From Sulfurimonas hongkongensis (GTDB taxonomy: Bacteria > Campylobacterota > Campylobacteria > Campylobacterales > Sulfurimonadaceae), in contig NZ_AUPZ01000002.1 in NCBI RefSeq assembly GCF_000445475.1, forward strand, positions 328,280 to 392,279: a stretch of DNA of 64,000 nt, in the 5' to 3' direction. Of this stretch, positions 1-9,114 are shown piece after piece (positions within the stretch are counted from its first letter, which is position 1; each line of letters starts with the position of its first letter). Position numbers and translations under genes: made by a program. The notes under the pieces are model-generated. The model was not told the DNA's origin, made no database searches, and saw only the letters and a list, made by a program, of their open reading frames with translations.

Positions 1-955
1 TAGGTTTTGGCGATGGGTCATGTGTATGTCCACTAAGTATAAAGTCGATGCCATGAACCATACGAGCTAGTTCTTGGTCCACACTAAAGCCATCATGAGA
101 TAAGACAACAACACAATCAACTTTATGCTCATCTCTTAACTCATCAACATACTCTTGAAGAGTCTCAGCTCTTATGCCAAAACTCCAGCCCTCTGTAAAT
201 TCTCTAGGGTTGGCAGTTGAAGTAAAAGGAAATGATTGTCCTATAATTCCAATCTTAGCTCCACCTCTTTGCTCAATAGTATAAGGCTCAAAAATCAGCT
301 CTTCATACTCATCTGCAAAAGGGTCATTTCCTACTACATTTTGAGAGATAAATTTAGCATCTAGCATCTCTATAAGCTCTTTTACTCTCTCTTTGCCATA
401 AGTGAATTCCCAGTGACCAACCATCACATCTACACCTAAGTAGTTTTGAGCTTTTACTATAGCCTCGCCTCTTGTTTTAAGTGCTACACCTGTTCCTTGC
501 CATGTATCCCCAGAGTCTAAGAACAAGACATTCTCAGCTCCTCTTTCTTTTCTTACATGATCTAAGTAAGTCTTCATATGAGCAATTCCACCCATTTTTC
601 CAAACTTTTTAGCTAATGTATCAAAATCCATGTGTGTATCAAAATAAGCATCTAAACTACTAGGTTCTAGACCGTAGTGTTTAGCAAAAGCCTCTCCACA
701 TAAAAAGCCGGGAGTTCCAACTAAGTTTGGAGCAGATATCAAAGTAGATGGTTCTCTCCAATATAGCGGTTTAATATGAGCATGAATATCGCACATATGT
801 AACAGGGTAAAGTTTCCAGTCGCCTTAAAATCATAAATATCTTTTAGTGACACTTGTGCAGGAGTTTTAACGCTATCTTTAGAACATCCAACACTAACCG
901 CACCTAGCCCTAAAACAGCAGCTATGTGCATAAAATCTCTTCTTGAAATATCCAT
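1..955 (-). CDS. soxB: SoxB thiosulfohydrolase (5' part, runs off the left edge)
   Basis: About 318 N-terminal residues are present; the family is usually near 580. SoxB is the periplasmic dimanganese hydrolase that releases sulfate from the thiosulfate-derived group carried on SoxY. The start at 953-955 gives a twin-arginine leader (SRRDFM) followed by a hydrophobic stretch, so Tat export is expected. Metallophosphatase-superfamily motifs are visible in order: CDIHAH near residue 55, GDTWQG, GHWEFTYG in place of the usual GNHE, and GHTHD at the truncated end. It is the last visible gene of soxXYZAB, 10 bases after soxA. The leader has a cysteine (VGC), but the preceding residues are a poor lipobox. 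The assignment is safe; only the 3' end is missing. Confidence 0.95.
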   Translation of the reverse strand, partial: MDISRRDFMHIAAVLGLGAVSVGCSKDSVKTPAQVSLKDIYDFKATGNFTLLHMCDIHAHIKPLYWREPSTLISAPNLVGTPGFLCGEAFAKHYGLEPSSLDAYFDTHMDFDTLAKKFGKMGGIAHMKTYLDHVRKERGAENVLFLDSGDTWQGTGVALKTRGEAIVKAQNYLGVDVMVGHWEFTYGKERVKELIEMLDAKFISQNVVGNDPFADEYEELIFEPYTIEQRGGAKIGIIGQSFPFTSTANPREFTEGWSFGIRAETLQEYVDELRDEHKVDCVVVLSHDGFSVDQELARMVHGIDFILSGHTHDPSPKP

Positions 956-965
956 TATTTTAACC

Positions 966-1739
966 TTATCTTTTTAGTCCAGGAATTGCTATCTCGCTTC
1001 CCTTAGCTTCTTGAGTCAAATATACTTCGAGTCCTACCATCTCAGGCGAACCTAAAGGAATAACTGCTAACAAAGCATTATTCATACATCCTTGAAAACG
1101 ACGTTGCAAAGTTCTTAATGATGACTTTGTCATTCTATACGCTGGCCAAGTCGCAGCTGGTGCATTTCCCTTTCCACTTAAATCTGGCAATGGTTGAGTT
1201 CTTAAAATACCTCCTATCACCCGTTCTGAATGACAAGATAAGCATGAAAGCCCTCTAGAACCTCTTTTTTGTTCAAATGTTAGTTTGCCTAATTCGTACG
1301 CTTTTTTCATATGTTTGTTAGCGTTTATGTCTATTTGAAGTTTCTCTCCATTAGCAATAGACTTTGCATAAGCACTCATATCAAACATATCTGAACTCTT
1401 AAGAGCGAAAGGTTTGTGTCCATTTTTATGCATCAGTCCTTGAAGCACTTGATCTAAAGCAACAACTTGCTTAAAATCTTCTAAATATCGCGGAAAACCT
1501 GCTATATAAGCTGGTAGTTTATCTTCACTAACATTTAAAAACTTTGCAAGCCCAGCATCTCCACCACAATACTCTTCAAGAAGTTCCTCACCATTTCCCA
1601 CCATAATATCTGCTGGATTGTCATCTAACATCTCAGCATACATTTCACGATCTGAATCACTCATAGAAAACTGCTCACTCGCAAAAGAAAGTGACCAAAG
1701 AAGAGTAAGAGATAGTGCTATTTTGATTGTACTTTTCAT
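966..1739 (-). CDS. soxA: SoxA, monohaem c-type cytochrome subunit of SoxAX
   Basis: SoxAX joins thiosulfate oxidatively to the SoxY cysteine in the periplasm. The 257-residue protein has a Sec signal peptide (cut near SFAS-EQ, residue 21). It has a single haem-c motif CLSCH at residues 166-170, and a C-terminal RRFQGC with Cys218, the expected persulfide-bearing haem-ligand cysteine. Diheme SoxA proteins carry a second CxxCH in the N-terminal half; here only a lone Cys58 is found, so this is the monohaem type. Four bases separate it from soxZ upstream and ten from soxB downstream, so the operon is tightly packed. Confidence 0.96.
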   Translation of the reverse strand: MKSTIKIALSLTLLWSLSFASEQFSMSDSDREMYAEMLDDNPADIMVGNGEELLEEYCGGDAGLAKFLNVSEDKLPAYIAGFPRYLEDFKQVVALDQVLQGLMHKNGHKPFALKSSDMFDMSAYAKSIANGEKLQIDINANKHMKKAYELGKLTFEQKRGSRGLSCLSCHSERVIGGILRTQPLPDLSGKGNAPAATWPAYRMTKSSLRTLQRRFQGCMNNALLAVIPLGSPEMVGLEVYLTQEAKGSEIAIPGLKR

Positions 1740-1742
1740 TGA

Positions 1743-2078
1743 TTATCCTTTTGGTTTAATCTTTGTGCTTTTTTCGTGAACTTCACCTGTACTATCACTA
1801 TATGTAACACTTAATTTTCCCGCACCATTTACCTTCATATATGTAGTAAAAACTGGGTTTGTAGATAGTGACTCCCAAACATTCATAGTTGTAATAACTT
1901 TACCGTTATAGTCAAACTTAACGCTGTTTATATACTTAGCTGGGATAATTTTTTTTGTTTTTTTATCTTTACGCATTCCAGTTTCCATCGGATGCATAAC
2001 CATAAAACTGACTTTAACTATCTCGCCGTCTTTATATTTTTTTGGCTTAATCTTAATAAGTGATTTTCTTTTTGACAT
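1743..2078 (-). CDS. soxZ: SoxZ sulfur carrier scaffold subunit
   Basis: A 111-residue protein matching SoxZ in size and content (MVMHPMETG near residue 28, immunoglobulin-like beta fold expected). SoxZ has no signal peptide of its own; in known systems it is exported to the periplasm bound to Tat-targeted SoxY, and that fits the absence of a leader here. It partners SoxY as the carrier of sulfur intermediates between SoxAX, SoxB and SoxCD. It lies between soxY (49 bases upstream) and soxA (3 bases downstream). Confidence 0.95.
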   Translation of the reverse strand: MSKRKSLIKIKPKKYKDGEIVKVSFMVMHPMETGMRKDKKTKKIIPAKYINSVKFDYNGKVITTMNVWESLSTNPVFTTYMKVNGAGKLSVTYSDSTGEVHEKSTKIKPKG

Positions 2079-2127
2079 TTCTTTTCCTTGGTTTATTTTA
2101 TTTTAGATTTTGTTAAATGATTGATTA

Positions 2128-2598
2128 TCAACCACATCCACCAATAGTTACTTTCACATTTTGACTAGCAGTTAAAAATGTGCCATCACTAAGCTCTACT
2201 ACAGCAGCTACATCTTGAGTATCTCCTAGTTTTATACGAGTAGCAAACATTGCTTTTCCGTTTGCTGGAGTTAAGTAGACATCGATACATCTAGTGTTAG
2301 CATTTTTTGTAGCTAAGATATGTATAGCTTTTACATAGTCACTATCAGTCATAGGAGACTCTACCTCAACAGTAACAGGAACGACTGCACCATTCTCAGC
2401 GATCTCTGGAACTTTTAACTTTACTTTTGAAGACTCTGTAGCACCTTTTTTGCCAGTTATCGCATCGACTGCCGCCTTATACGAAAGTGCATTTGGACTT
2501 TTTGGACCTTTTGCCTCAGCTGCAAAACTAATCGCTGGAGAAATAGCAGCAATAGTAGCTACCGCACCTAGTTGTTTAAAAAAATCTCTTCTTTGCAT
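2128..2598 (-). CDS. soxY: SoxY sulfur carrier protein
   Basis: A 156-residue precursor with a clear twin-arginine leader (QRRDFF at residues 2-7, then an alanine/isoleucine-rich segment ending SFAAEA). SoxY carries the sulfur substrate covalently on a cysteine at the end of a flexible C-terminal arm. Here the protein ends in IGGCG followed directly by a stop codon at 2128-2130. The commonly cited arm is GGCGG, so one terminal glycine is absent. It follows soxX by 10 bases and precedes soxZ. Confidence 0.95.
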   Translation of the reverse strand: MQRRDFFKQLGAVATIAAISPAISFAAEAKGPKSPNALSYKAAVDAITGKKGATESSKVKLKVPEIAENGAVVPVTVEVESPMTDSDYVKAIHILATKNANTRCIDVYLTPANGKAMFATRIKLGDTQDVAAVVELSDGTFLTASQNVKVTIGGCG

Positions 2599-2608
2599 TT
2601 GTATATCC

Positions 2609-3127
2609 TTATTTTATTGAAATAACATATGAAGTAATTTCACATATCTCTTTAGTTGTAAATAACTTAGTAGTTAAGTTAACAGTCATGTCTGTATTTT
2701 TGTTGTCTATACGAGGATCAGCGATTTTTTGAAAAACAAACTGATTGTCTCTGACACCACTATCTATAAACATAGCCTTATATCCTGTTAAGTCTGGACC
2801 AATATTTCCTGCACCCTTAGCACCTTCAATATTGTGACAAGCCACACAGTTTCCATACTGTTTAGTTTTTCCCTCTTTAATAACTATACCTTTTGGTGGT
2901 TTTTTGCTTGCTTTGTTACTATTTAGGTTGTGAAATATATAAGCACCCCTTGCAATAGCATCCTTGTCTGTTGTTATACAGCCATCAGGCATAGTATAGA
3001 CTGTAGCTTTAGCTAGCAAGTCATCTTTGATTATCTTGCTCGCATTTGGCTTTTCTATCACACTACTATAATCAGCAGCAAAAAGTGAAGCACTTATTAG
3101 CAACGATATCATTACAGTTTTTCTCAT
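2609..3127 (-). CDS. soxX: SoxX, c-type cytochrome subunit of SoxAX
   Basis: First gene of the sox operon, 172 residues. It has a Sec signal peptide (about residues 1-18), one haem motif CVACH at residues 94-98 and a downstream GPDLTGY segment typical of SoxX, with a methionine (DMTVNL) as probable distal haem ligand. It pairs with SoxA. A strong ribosome-binding site, AGGAGG, lies 8 bases before the start and supports it. No soxCD is present in the window, so the fate of the sulfane sulfur (oxidation or storage) cannot be judged here. Confidence 0.94.
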   Translation of the reverse strand: MRKTVMISLLISASLFAADYSSVIEKPNASKIIKDDLLAKATVYTMPDGCITTDKDAIARGAYIFHNLNSNKASKKPPKGIVIKEGKTKQYGNCVACHNIEGAKGAGNIGPDLTGYKAMFIDSGVRDNQFVFQKIADPRIDNKNTDMTVNLTTKLFTTKEICEITSYVISIK

Positions 3128-3172
3128 ACTCTGTTCCTCCTATTTTCATTTCAGTAGCAAGTGTATCTCTAC

Positions 3173-3193
3173 AATGTAAAATTAATGTAAAAT
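3173..3193 (-). promoter_or_regulatory. Direct repeat with 11-bp period upstream of soxX (candidate regulator site)
   Basis: Two perfect copies of aatgtaaaat (plus strand) lie at 3173-3182 and 3184-3193. On the coding strand this reads as TTTACAT, four bases, TTTACAT, the 7-4-7 geometry of OmpR/PhoB-family binding boxes. A TACACT at 3165-3160 could be the -10 element, placing the repeat over the -35 region as in activator-type promoters. The nearby OmpR-type regulator (4356-5012) is the obvious candidate to bind. The repeat is seen; the binding and promoter are inferred. Confidence 0.45.
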
Positions 3194-3211
3194 GAGGTTT
3201 ATTTATTAGAT

Positions 3212-4366
3212 TTATTTATTTATAGAAGCAAATACATATAAAAACTCACTCCCTACCTTAGGAGTAGAGTTTATAATGAGTTGTATGTTTTCTTTGTCGA
3301 TGATGGATTTTACAATGCTCAGGCCTATGCCAAAGCCACCCTTATTGATATTTTCTCTATAGTATCTGCTTAAAATACTCTCAACATTTTCTATCCCAAC
3401 ACCGTAATCTTTTATGCTTAAGTAGAGCTTTTCATCCTCTTTGTGCAAATTTACATCTATCTTTGAGTTTTCATATGAGTACTTGATGGCGTTTGAGAGA
3501 GTGTTATCTATAACTCGTTGAAGTTGTTTTGGATTCATATAAACTAGCAGTGATTCTTGTATATTTAAGTTTATAACTATATTTTTCATAAGTGCTACTT
3601 CACTAAAGTACTCTATTCTCTCTTTTAAAAACTTATCAAGATTAATATTTTGTTTTTTATACTCTAGCCTCTCATGTTTTATAAGATAGTCCATGTCATT
3701 ATATATGTTAGATAAAACCTTAGATGCAGCCTTCATCCTTTGCATATACTTGTTTGGTTGATGCTTTCTGTTGTATAGGTCAATATTTACATTTATGATA
3801 GATAGCGGTGTGTTTATCTCATGCATAGAGTCTTTGATGAAGTTATCTAACTGTTTGTTCATTCTTTGAAATGGTTTTGCAAAACTTTGTAAGAAAAATA
3901 TACTAAGAGTAAAGATGAGAATAACTATGCTAAAGAGTATATATAAAACTTTTTCATAAACAGATGCAAAAGAGAGTTTGTTTTTCACTATAAGATAAGA
4001 AGCTCCAAAATATCTATCTTTGGGGAGTTTTACTATCAAGTAAGCATCATTGTCTTCTACGTGATAACCATCTTTGAAGTAGTGTATCTTATAATCTATA
4101 AGAGAAAAAATAGGCTTAAACTTCTCATCATAAAGCCCTGATTCAAATGTTTTAAATCGTGGATATTCAAAGTACTCTTCATGCTGGTTGTACTCTTGCA
4201 TCGCTTTTATGATTAGTAGTGATTTCTCTTTTAGTAGTAACTCATTTTCTATGGAGTGGATATTTTTCATATATATAAAGTAAAAAAAGAGTGGTGTTAA
4301 AAGAATTATAGAGACTAAAGATGTATATATTAGTGCGTATTTTGCTGAGTATTGATTACCTTTCAA
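3212..4366 (-). CDS. Sensor histidine kinase of a two-component pair
   Basis: A 384-residue membrane kinase. Transmembrane segments lie at about residues 8-33 and 139-162 and enclose a periplasmic domain of roughly 100 residues. They are followed by a dimerisation helix with the phospho-acceptor His182 (MHEINTP) and an ATPase domain with N box (DNTLSNAIKYS), DYGVGIE and GGFGIGLSIVKS. It overlaps the response regulator gene by 11 bases, so the two are co-translated partners. It ends 84 bases before soxX on the same strand, and control of sox is likely by context. The periplasmic ligand is unknown. Confidence 0.9.
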   Translation of the reverse strand: MKGNQYSAKYALIYTSLVSIILLTPLFFYFIYMKNIHSIENELLLKEKSLLIIKAMQEYNQHEEYFEYPRFKTFESGLYDEKFKPIFSLIDYKIHYFKDGYHVEDNDAYLIVKLPKDRYFGASYLIVKNKLSFASVYEKVLYILFSIVILIFTLSIFFLQSFAKPFQRMNKQLDNFIKDSMHEINTPLSIINVNIDLYNRKHQPNKYMQRMKAASKVLSNIYNDMDYLIKHERLEYKKQNINLDKFLKERIEYFSEVALMKNIVINLNIQESLLVYMNPKQLQRVIDNTLSNAIKYSYENSKIDVNLHKEDEKLYLSIKDYGVGIENVESILSRYYRENINKGGFGIGLSIVKSIIDKENIQLIINSTPKVGSEFLYVFASINK

Positions 4367-5012
4367 CTATATACCCTAATCCTCTTCTGTTTTGTATAAC
4401 ACCATCTGGGAGTTTTTTGCGTAAGTTATTGAGTTGCACTCTGATGGTAGCTGGTTCAACATACTCGCCCCAAACCTCATCTTGAAACATCTGCGTAGAT
4501 ACTACTGCATTTTTGTTTTTTATCAGCACTTCTAAGAGATCTTGTTCCGTTTTTCTAAGTAAAATCTCTTCATGCCCTAAACTAAGCTTGCCTCTTTTCA
4601 TATCATATGATAGCCCACTGCCAAAATGCACCAAAGAGCTATCATCTTTTAAAAAGCTAGCTAATGCTTGGTCGATGCGAAGCTCTAGCTCTTCTAAGTC
4701 AAATGGTTTTCTTATATAGTCACAACAACCTGTTTTATAGCCTTTTTTTACTGCATCTATATCGCTCATAGAAGTTAAAAAGATAGCAGGAATTTTTTTA
4801 TCATCTTCTTTTCTTAATTTTTTTAAAAGTTCAAAACCACTTAGAGATGGCACATTTACATCTAAAAGCAATATATCATAAGCTCTCTCATAGATGGCAT
4901 CATAAGCCTCAAGCCCATCCATAAAACCATCTACCTCATAGCCTATATCTGTTAAAAACTCTTCTATACTAATTCTTAGCGAATACTCATCTTCTAAAAG
5001 TAGGATTTTCAT
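4356..5012 (-). CDS. OmpR-family response regulator
   Basis: A 218-residue two-domain regulator. The receiver has acidic residues EDE at 7-9, phospho-acceptor Asp51 (LLLDVNVPS) and a conserved KPF near residue 102. The C-terminal winged-helix domain ends with the usual TIRVQLNNLRKKL and GLGYIVER elements. It overlaps the kinase by 11 bases and the upstream sensor gene by 4 (ATGA). Members of this family bind direct repeats spaced by one helical turn, matching the repeat before soxX at 3173-3193. Confidence 0.92.
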   Translation of the reverse strand: MKILLLEDEYSLRISIEEFLTDIGYEVDGFMDGLEAYDAIYERAYDILLLDVNVPSLSGFELLKKLRKEDDKKIPAIFLTSMSDIDAVKKGYKTGCCDYIRKPFDLEELELRIDQALASFLKDDSSLVHFGSGLSYDMKRGKLSLGHEEILLRKTEQDLLEVLIKNKNAVVSTQMFQDEVWGEYVEPATIRVQLNNLRKKLPDGVIQNRRGLGYIVER

Positions 5013-6097
5013 TTTATCTTTCCATCTATTTTTTTAACTATATTTCTCTCTAACATCATCTGTATAAGCTCATCTTTTGAGTACTCATCAAACTTTTCAT
5101 AAGCCTCATCTAAAAAGATCTGCCTATCTTGTTTGTCTATAACATCTTGAAGATAGACCATAGAGTTAGCCGAGTATTTATCATAAACATTATTGTTGTA
5201 TTTCTCCCTTTTCACAACATCATAGAGTCCACCTCTTGTGACATTTATGAGAAAAGATATATCATCTTCTGGATTTCTAAAGTAGTCTAGGTATTTCTCA
5301 TCAAGCACAAAAACAAACCCACCTATAGCCTTGTAGTCTCCATCATACATAGTCTCATAAAAGATATACTTATTATCTTTATATGCAAGTCTATCTAACT
5401 TTAGCTTTTGAAAATCTATCTTTTTTAAGGTTTGAATGTGGTCATAGTTGTAGTTTCTATTTGATACTATATAATCATCTACCATTAAGTTTTGCATCAT
5501 AAGTACCGCAGTATCTATATACTTTACATCCAATAAAACATAGATATCTACCCCCATGGAGTTAAAAAACTCAGTAATAGATTTAAAAAAAGAGATGACT
5601 TCTACAAAACCTAAAAACTCAGAACCTTTGTATATGGGGACTGTAGCTTTTATACCAAGACGTCTTCCTATCTCTATAGAAGTTCGTGGGACTTTGTTAG
5701 TCTCAAAGTACTTAAAGTCTTTTCTATACTCGCCTAGGGGCATTCCCGCATACATATCATCCCAACTTCTAGCAAAGATATTTAACTCTTTTGTTATGAT
5801 TTGAGCTCTTACTAAGATATCTGTTTCTTTTTTTATGGTTGAAGTTATCTCTGAGAGCAGTTTGTAGCCTAAATCTTCATCATCATTTTCTAAGGCATCA
5901 ACTAAAGCTTTGTTTTTAGACAAAAATAGTGCCATCTTCAAATCATCCATCTTGTCAGATTTGAGCTTTGATTTTAAAACTATGGAGACTTGATCCATGA
6001 TATGATTTATCTTTTGCTCTCTTACCTTGTCCTTGTAGTAAAACATTGCTACAACTATCAAGATTAAGATAAAAACAACTACAACTTTTTTTAGCAT
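5009..6097 (-). CDS. Stand-alone periplasmic dCache-like sensor, third component of the kinase/regulator operon
   Basis: A 362-residue protein with a single N-terminal membrane anchor (about residues 4-22) and a large periplasmic region. The ARSWDDMY and RLGIKATVPIY stretches resemble the double-Cache domains of kinases and chemoreceptors (dCache_3 type). There is no second membrane helix and no kinase, HAMP or methyl-accepting domain, so it cannot signal alone. A good ribosome-binding site (AGAGGTG) precedes the start. It is translationally coupled to the response regulator and may present a ligand to the kinase, whose own periplasmic domain is small. That role is inferred. Confidence 0.7.
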   Translation of the reverse strand: MLKKVVVVFILILIVVAMFYYKDKVREQKINHIMDQVSIVLKSKLKSDKMDDLKMALFLSKNKALVDALENDDEDLGYKLLSEITSTIKKETDILVRAQIITKELNIFARSWDDMYAGMPLGEYRKDFKYFETNKVPRTSIEIGRRLGIKATVPIYKGSEFLGFVEVISFFKSITEFFNSMGVDIYVLLDVKYIDTAVLMMQNLMVDDYIVSNRNYNYDHIQTLKKIDFQKLKLDRLAYKDNKYIFYETMYDGDYKAIGGFVFVLDEKYLDYFRNPEDDISFLINVTRGGLYDVVKREKYNNNVYDKYSANSMVYLQDVIDKQDRQIFLDEAYEKFDEYSKDELIQMMLERNIVKKIDGKIK

Positions 6098-6355
6098 CTA
6101 CACCTCTTACACTTCTTTGAAAGCCTCACTTGAGTTTATACATACTCTAGTTTTAGTTCGCATAGTATATCTACTTGTATTTTAAAGTCTTATGTAAAGT
6201 TATAAGAATTTATTTTAAATCTACATCTTAGCTTGATGCAAAATCTAGTTTATAAACTAATGAGAAACCTATCATATTTAGTCCTATCTTAGATTTTATA
6301 TATATTTTACAAAAAACAACTATACTCTATGATATTTTATTAAGGGGCGTAACAT

Positions 6356-8335
6356 ATGTCTACAAAAAACTTTACACTTCTAAGCAAACTACTCATCGCA
6401 TTGATACCAATCATACTTTTAGCATTTGTTATACTCTCATTTATTATGTACAAGCAAGTAGATTCTATACAAAATAATATATATAATAAAGAGGAACTCT
6501 CTTTAAAGAGTGACATTAAAAAAGACCTAAACACAAAGTTAGAAGCACTAAAGAACATTGTTATCTCCATCTCAAACAACTCTCTTGTAGTAAACAGCAT
6601 GTATGATGAAGATCGCGAAACTATCTTTAATGAGATATATAAACTAAGAGAAGCGCTAACCGCAAATAAATCCTTTAAAAACCCGCTTATACAAGTAGTA
6701 GATCTTATGAGTACCTCATATGTAAAGTCTTGGGATAAGAGAGCTTACGGTGCAGATGTTGGTGTGCGTAACAGTATAAAAGCAGTTCAAAAAAAGATGA
6801 CACCCTTTGTTGGCTCAGAAATCACCAGAGGTGGTCTTATGATGGTTGCAACTGCACCTCTTATGTATGTTGTTGAAGATGAAGAGGCTGAATATACAGG
6901 AAGTGTTGACTTTATCTTGCGATTTAATGCTCTTATCTATAAAAAGAGCGATCCACAAGATAGTCGCGATCTACTGATACTTGTAGATAAAAAGCACCTA
7001 GAAACTGCACATTATATAAAAGATCCTATAACTATCGGCTCTTACTATGTTGATCATGGGGATGACAAAGTAGATGAAACATTTTTAAAAGCGGCATCTG
7101 CTATAGACTTCAAAGCACTCAAGACAAAGGGACATCTCACCGATAAGCAATACTTTTACACCTATGAAAAGATTAAAAATAATGATGGACAAGAGATAGG
7201 TATGTTTCTCTTAGCCAAACCCCTAGATGAAGTAAAAGCAACAGCGAAAGAGGCCAGCCAAGCACTAATCTCTTTAATAATCATCTTTTTTATTGCAAGT
7301 ATAATCATCTTATTTGTTCTAGTTTTTATTACAAAGGTCTTGATCTTATCTCCACTTGATGAACTCTCAGGCATCGCTAAAGAGATCTCTAGCGGTAGAG
7401 GAGATTTGACAAAAAGACTAGTTGAGAAGTCAAATGATGAGATAGGTAAAACCTCAAACTATTTCAACAGCTTTATAGAAAAAGTACAAGACATGGTCTC
7501 AAAAGTTATGCTCTCAGGGCAAAAAACATATGAAGATGTAGAGGGAGTTACAAAAAACTTAATAGAGATAAATGAACGTATGAGTCAGGAGAGAGGCTTT
7601 CTTCATAAAGCCACAGGCTTGGGCGTTGATGTTCAAAATATACTCAAAGAGTCACTAGATGATGCTATAAAGACCAGCAACAAAGTAAACCTTGCAGTTG
7701 AAAACCTCTCCGCCGCACACGATGACATCATAAAACTTGTAGCATCTGTAAACAACGTCTCTGAAAAAGAAAACGAAATCGCTCAATCACTTGCTCAGTT
7801 AAGCAAAGATGCTCAAAATGTAAAATCAGTTCTAAATATCATAGTAGAGATAGCAGATCAGACAAATCTCTTAGCACTAAATGCTGCCATAGAAGCAGCT
7901 CGTGCAGGTGAGCATGGACGCGGTTTTGCAGTCGTTGCAGATGAAGTCAGAAAACTTGCAGAACGCACACAAAGCTCTCTTAGTGAAATCAATGCAACCA
8001 TAAATGTTATAGTGCAGTCCATCGTTGACTCAAGCACTCAAATAGATATAAATGCAAAATCAGTTGTACAACTAGTAGAGCACACTACAAATGTACAAGA
8101 TAAGATACTAGAGAGTTCTGAGTACATTCAAGAAGCTGCTGTTATGGCTAGAAATTCAGAAGCTGTTTCTAAAAATCTTGCCCAAAACACTAGAAATATT
8201 ATTAAAAATATAAATGATGTAGATGAGCTATCTACTCAAAACAAAGGCTCTTTAGAACAGATAGAACTAAAAGTAAAGACAGTACAAGGAAGTGCTCACG
8301 ATTTAAATGAGCAACTAGGATTGTTTAAAGTTTAG
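6356..8335 (+). CDS. Methyl-accepting chemotaxis protein with dCache-type sensor
   Basis: A 659-residue chemoreceptor. It has a membrane helix at about residues 12-32, a periplasmic double-Cache-like domain ([11 protein letters not shown]), a second helix near 300-325, a HAMP region, and a cytoplasmic signalling domain. The conserved hairpin of that domain ([20 protein letters not shown]) begins near residue 498. The start follows AAGGGG by 8 bases. It is divergent from the stand-alone sensor at 5009-6097, and the two sensor regions share order and motifs (SWD, then a TAPLMY/TVPIY segment), so they may see related ligands. No CheR-docking pentapeptide is visible at the C-terminus. Confidence 0.93.
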   Translation: MSTKNFTLLSKLLIALIPIILLAFVILSFIMYKQVDSIQNNIYNKEELSLKSDIKKDLNTKLEALKNIVISISNNSLVVNSMYDEDRETIFNEIYKLREALTANKSFKNPLIQVVDLMSTSYVKSWDKRAYGADVGVRNSIKAVQKKMTPFVGSEITRGGLMMVATAPLMYVVEDEEAEYTGSVDFILRFNALIYKKSDPQDSRDLLILVDKKHLETAHYIKDPITIGSYYVDHGDDKVDETFLKAASAIDFKALKTKGHLTDKQYFYTYEKIKNNDGQEIGMFLLAKPLDEVKATAKEASQALISLIIIFFIASIIILFVLVFITKVLILSPLDELSGIAKEISSGRGDLTKRLVEKSNDEIGKTSNYFNSFIEKVQDMVSKVMLSGQKTYEDVEGVTKNLIEINERMSQERGFLHKATGLGVDVQNILKESLDDAIKTSNKVNLAVENLSAAHDDIIKLVASVNNVSEKENEIAQSLAQLSKDAQNVKSVLNIIVEIADQTNLLALNAAIEAARAGEHGRGFAVVADEVRKLAERTQSSLSEINATINVIVQSIVDSSTQIDINAKSVVQLVEHTTNVQDKILESSEYIQEAAVMARNSEAVSKNLAQNTRNIIKNINDVDELSTQNKGSLEQIELKVKTVQGSAHDLNEQLGLFKV

Positions 8336-8387
8336 CAAGCTATCTATGATAGAATTAAGATAGTAAAACTTAATGAAGGGGTATATC

Positions 8388-8678
8388 ATGAAAAAAGATG
8401 AAATAGTTAAAGAAGCTAAAAAACAGTTGGCTAAATTCCAAGAAGAGATAGATGAGATTAAAGAAGCAAGTTCACATCTAAGCAAAGAAGCTAAAAAACA
8501 GTTTGATATAGGTGCAAAAGAGTTAGAGAGTCTTTATGAAGATGCGAACGAAAAATTTGACACTCTCTCGAGTAAGGCCGAAGAAAATTACAAAGAAGTA
8601 AAAGATTTTGTAGAGTTAACAAACAAAGCTCTAAAACACTCCTTTAACTACTTTATGTCGCATTATAGAAAGAAATAG
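8388..8678 (+). CDS. Small coiled-coil protein, function unknown
   Basis: A 96-residue, highly charged, helical protein (MKKDEIVKEAKKQLAK...) with repeated EAKKQ heptads and no signal peptide. The ATG at 8388 is chosen over the in-frame ATG at 8373 because GAAGGGG sits 6-7 bases before it. I do not recognise a family; the amphipathic helices resemble phasin-like or stress-related helical proteins only in composition. A decayed copy of its last third lies at 9227-9350. Confidence 0.7.
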   Translation: MKKDEIVKEAKKQLAKFQEEIDEIKEASSHLSKEAKKQFDIGAKELESLYEDANEKFDTLSSKAEENYKEVKDFVELTNKALKHSFNYFMSHYRKK

Positions 8679-8796
8679 AAGCCTAAATGTTTGTCAAAAA
8701 CGATGTGTGAAGAGGTAGATTAGGACTTACTCGGAGTTAATTTTTAATTAATATATTCAATTTTAAAAATTTTACTTATTTTTAGAATTGGCGGAG

Positions 8797-8802
8797 TATA
8801 AT
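8797..8802 (+). promoter_or_regulatory. Probable -10 element of the cytochrome c gene
   Basis: A perfect TATAAT preceded by an AT-rich, T-tracted upstream region, as is usual for vegetative promoters of campylobacterotes that lack a clear -35. It lies 33 bases before the start at 8836. Confidence 0.5.
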
Positions 8803-8835
8803 CTAAAAATACTATAGTTTTACAAAGGGTTTAGA

Positions 8836-9114
8836 ATGAAAAAAATTGCTTTAATGTTATTTGTAAGTAGTATCGCTCTCATGGGTGCGGTAGAACCAAA
8901 AGCTTGTGCAGCATGTCATGGTGCTAACTTTGAAAAAGCTGCACTTGGCAAATCAAAAATTGTTTCAGATTTAGCACATGAAGAGATTGCAACAGCACTA
9001 AAGGGTTACAAAGATGGAACTTATGGCGGAGCTATGAAAGCTGTAATGAAAGGTCAAGTTGCTAAATATTCTAATGCTGAGTTAGAAACATTTGCCCAAA
9101 CTATCGGTAAATAA
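8836..9114 (+). CDS. Small periplasmic class I c-type cytochrome
   Basis: A 92-residue precursor with a Sec signal peptide (about residues 1-18, ending in MGAVEP) and one haem motif CAACH near residues 24-28. Methionines near the C-terminus (GAMKAVMKG) could supply the axial ligand. Size and motif fit the cytochrome c553/c8-like electron carriers common in campylobacterotes, which shuttle electrons to terminal oxidases or reductases. It could accept electrons from Sox, but that is only suggested by proximity. It has its own promoter-like sequence. Confidence 0.85.
   Translation: MKKIALMLFVSSIALMGAVEPKACAACHGANFEKAALGKSKIVSDLAHEEIATALKGYKDGTYGGAMKAVMKGQVAKYSNAELETFAQTIGK

Noticed and set aside
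6098..6355. Sigma-28 promoter for the chemoreceptor
   Set aside because: Only a loose GATAT-like box is present, with no TAAAG box at the right spacing.
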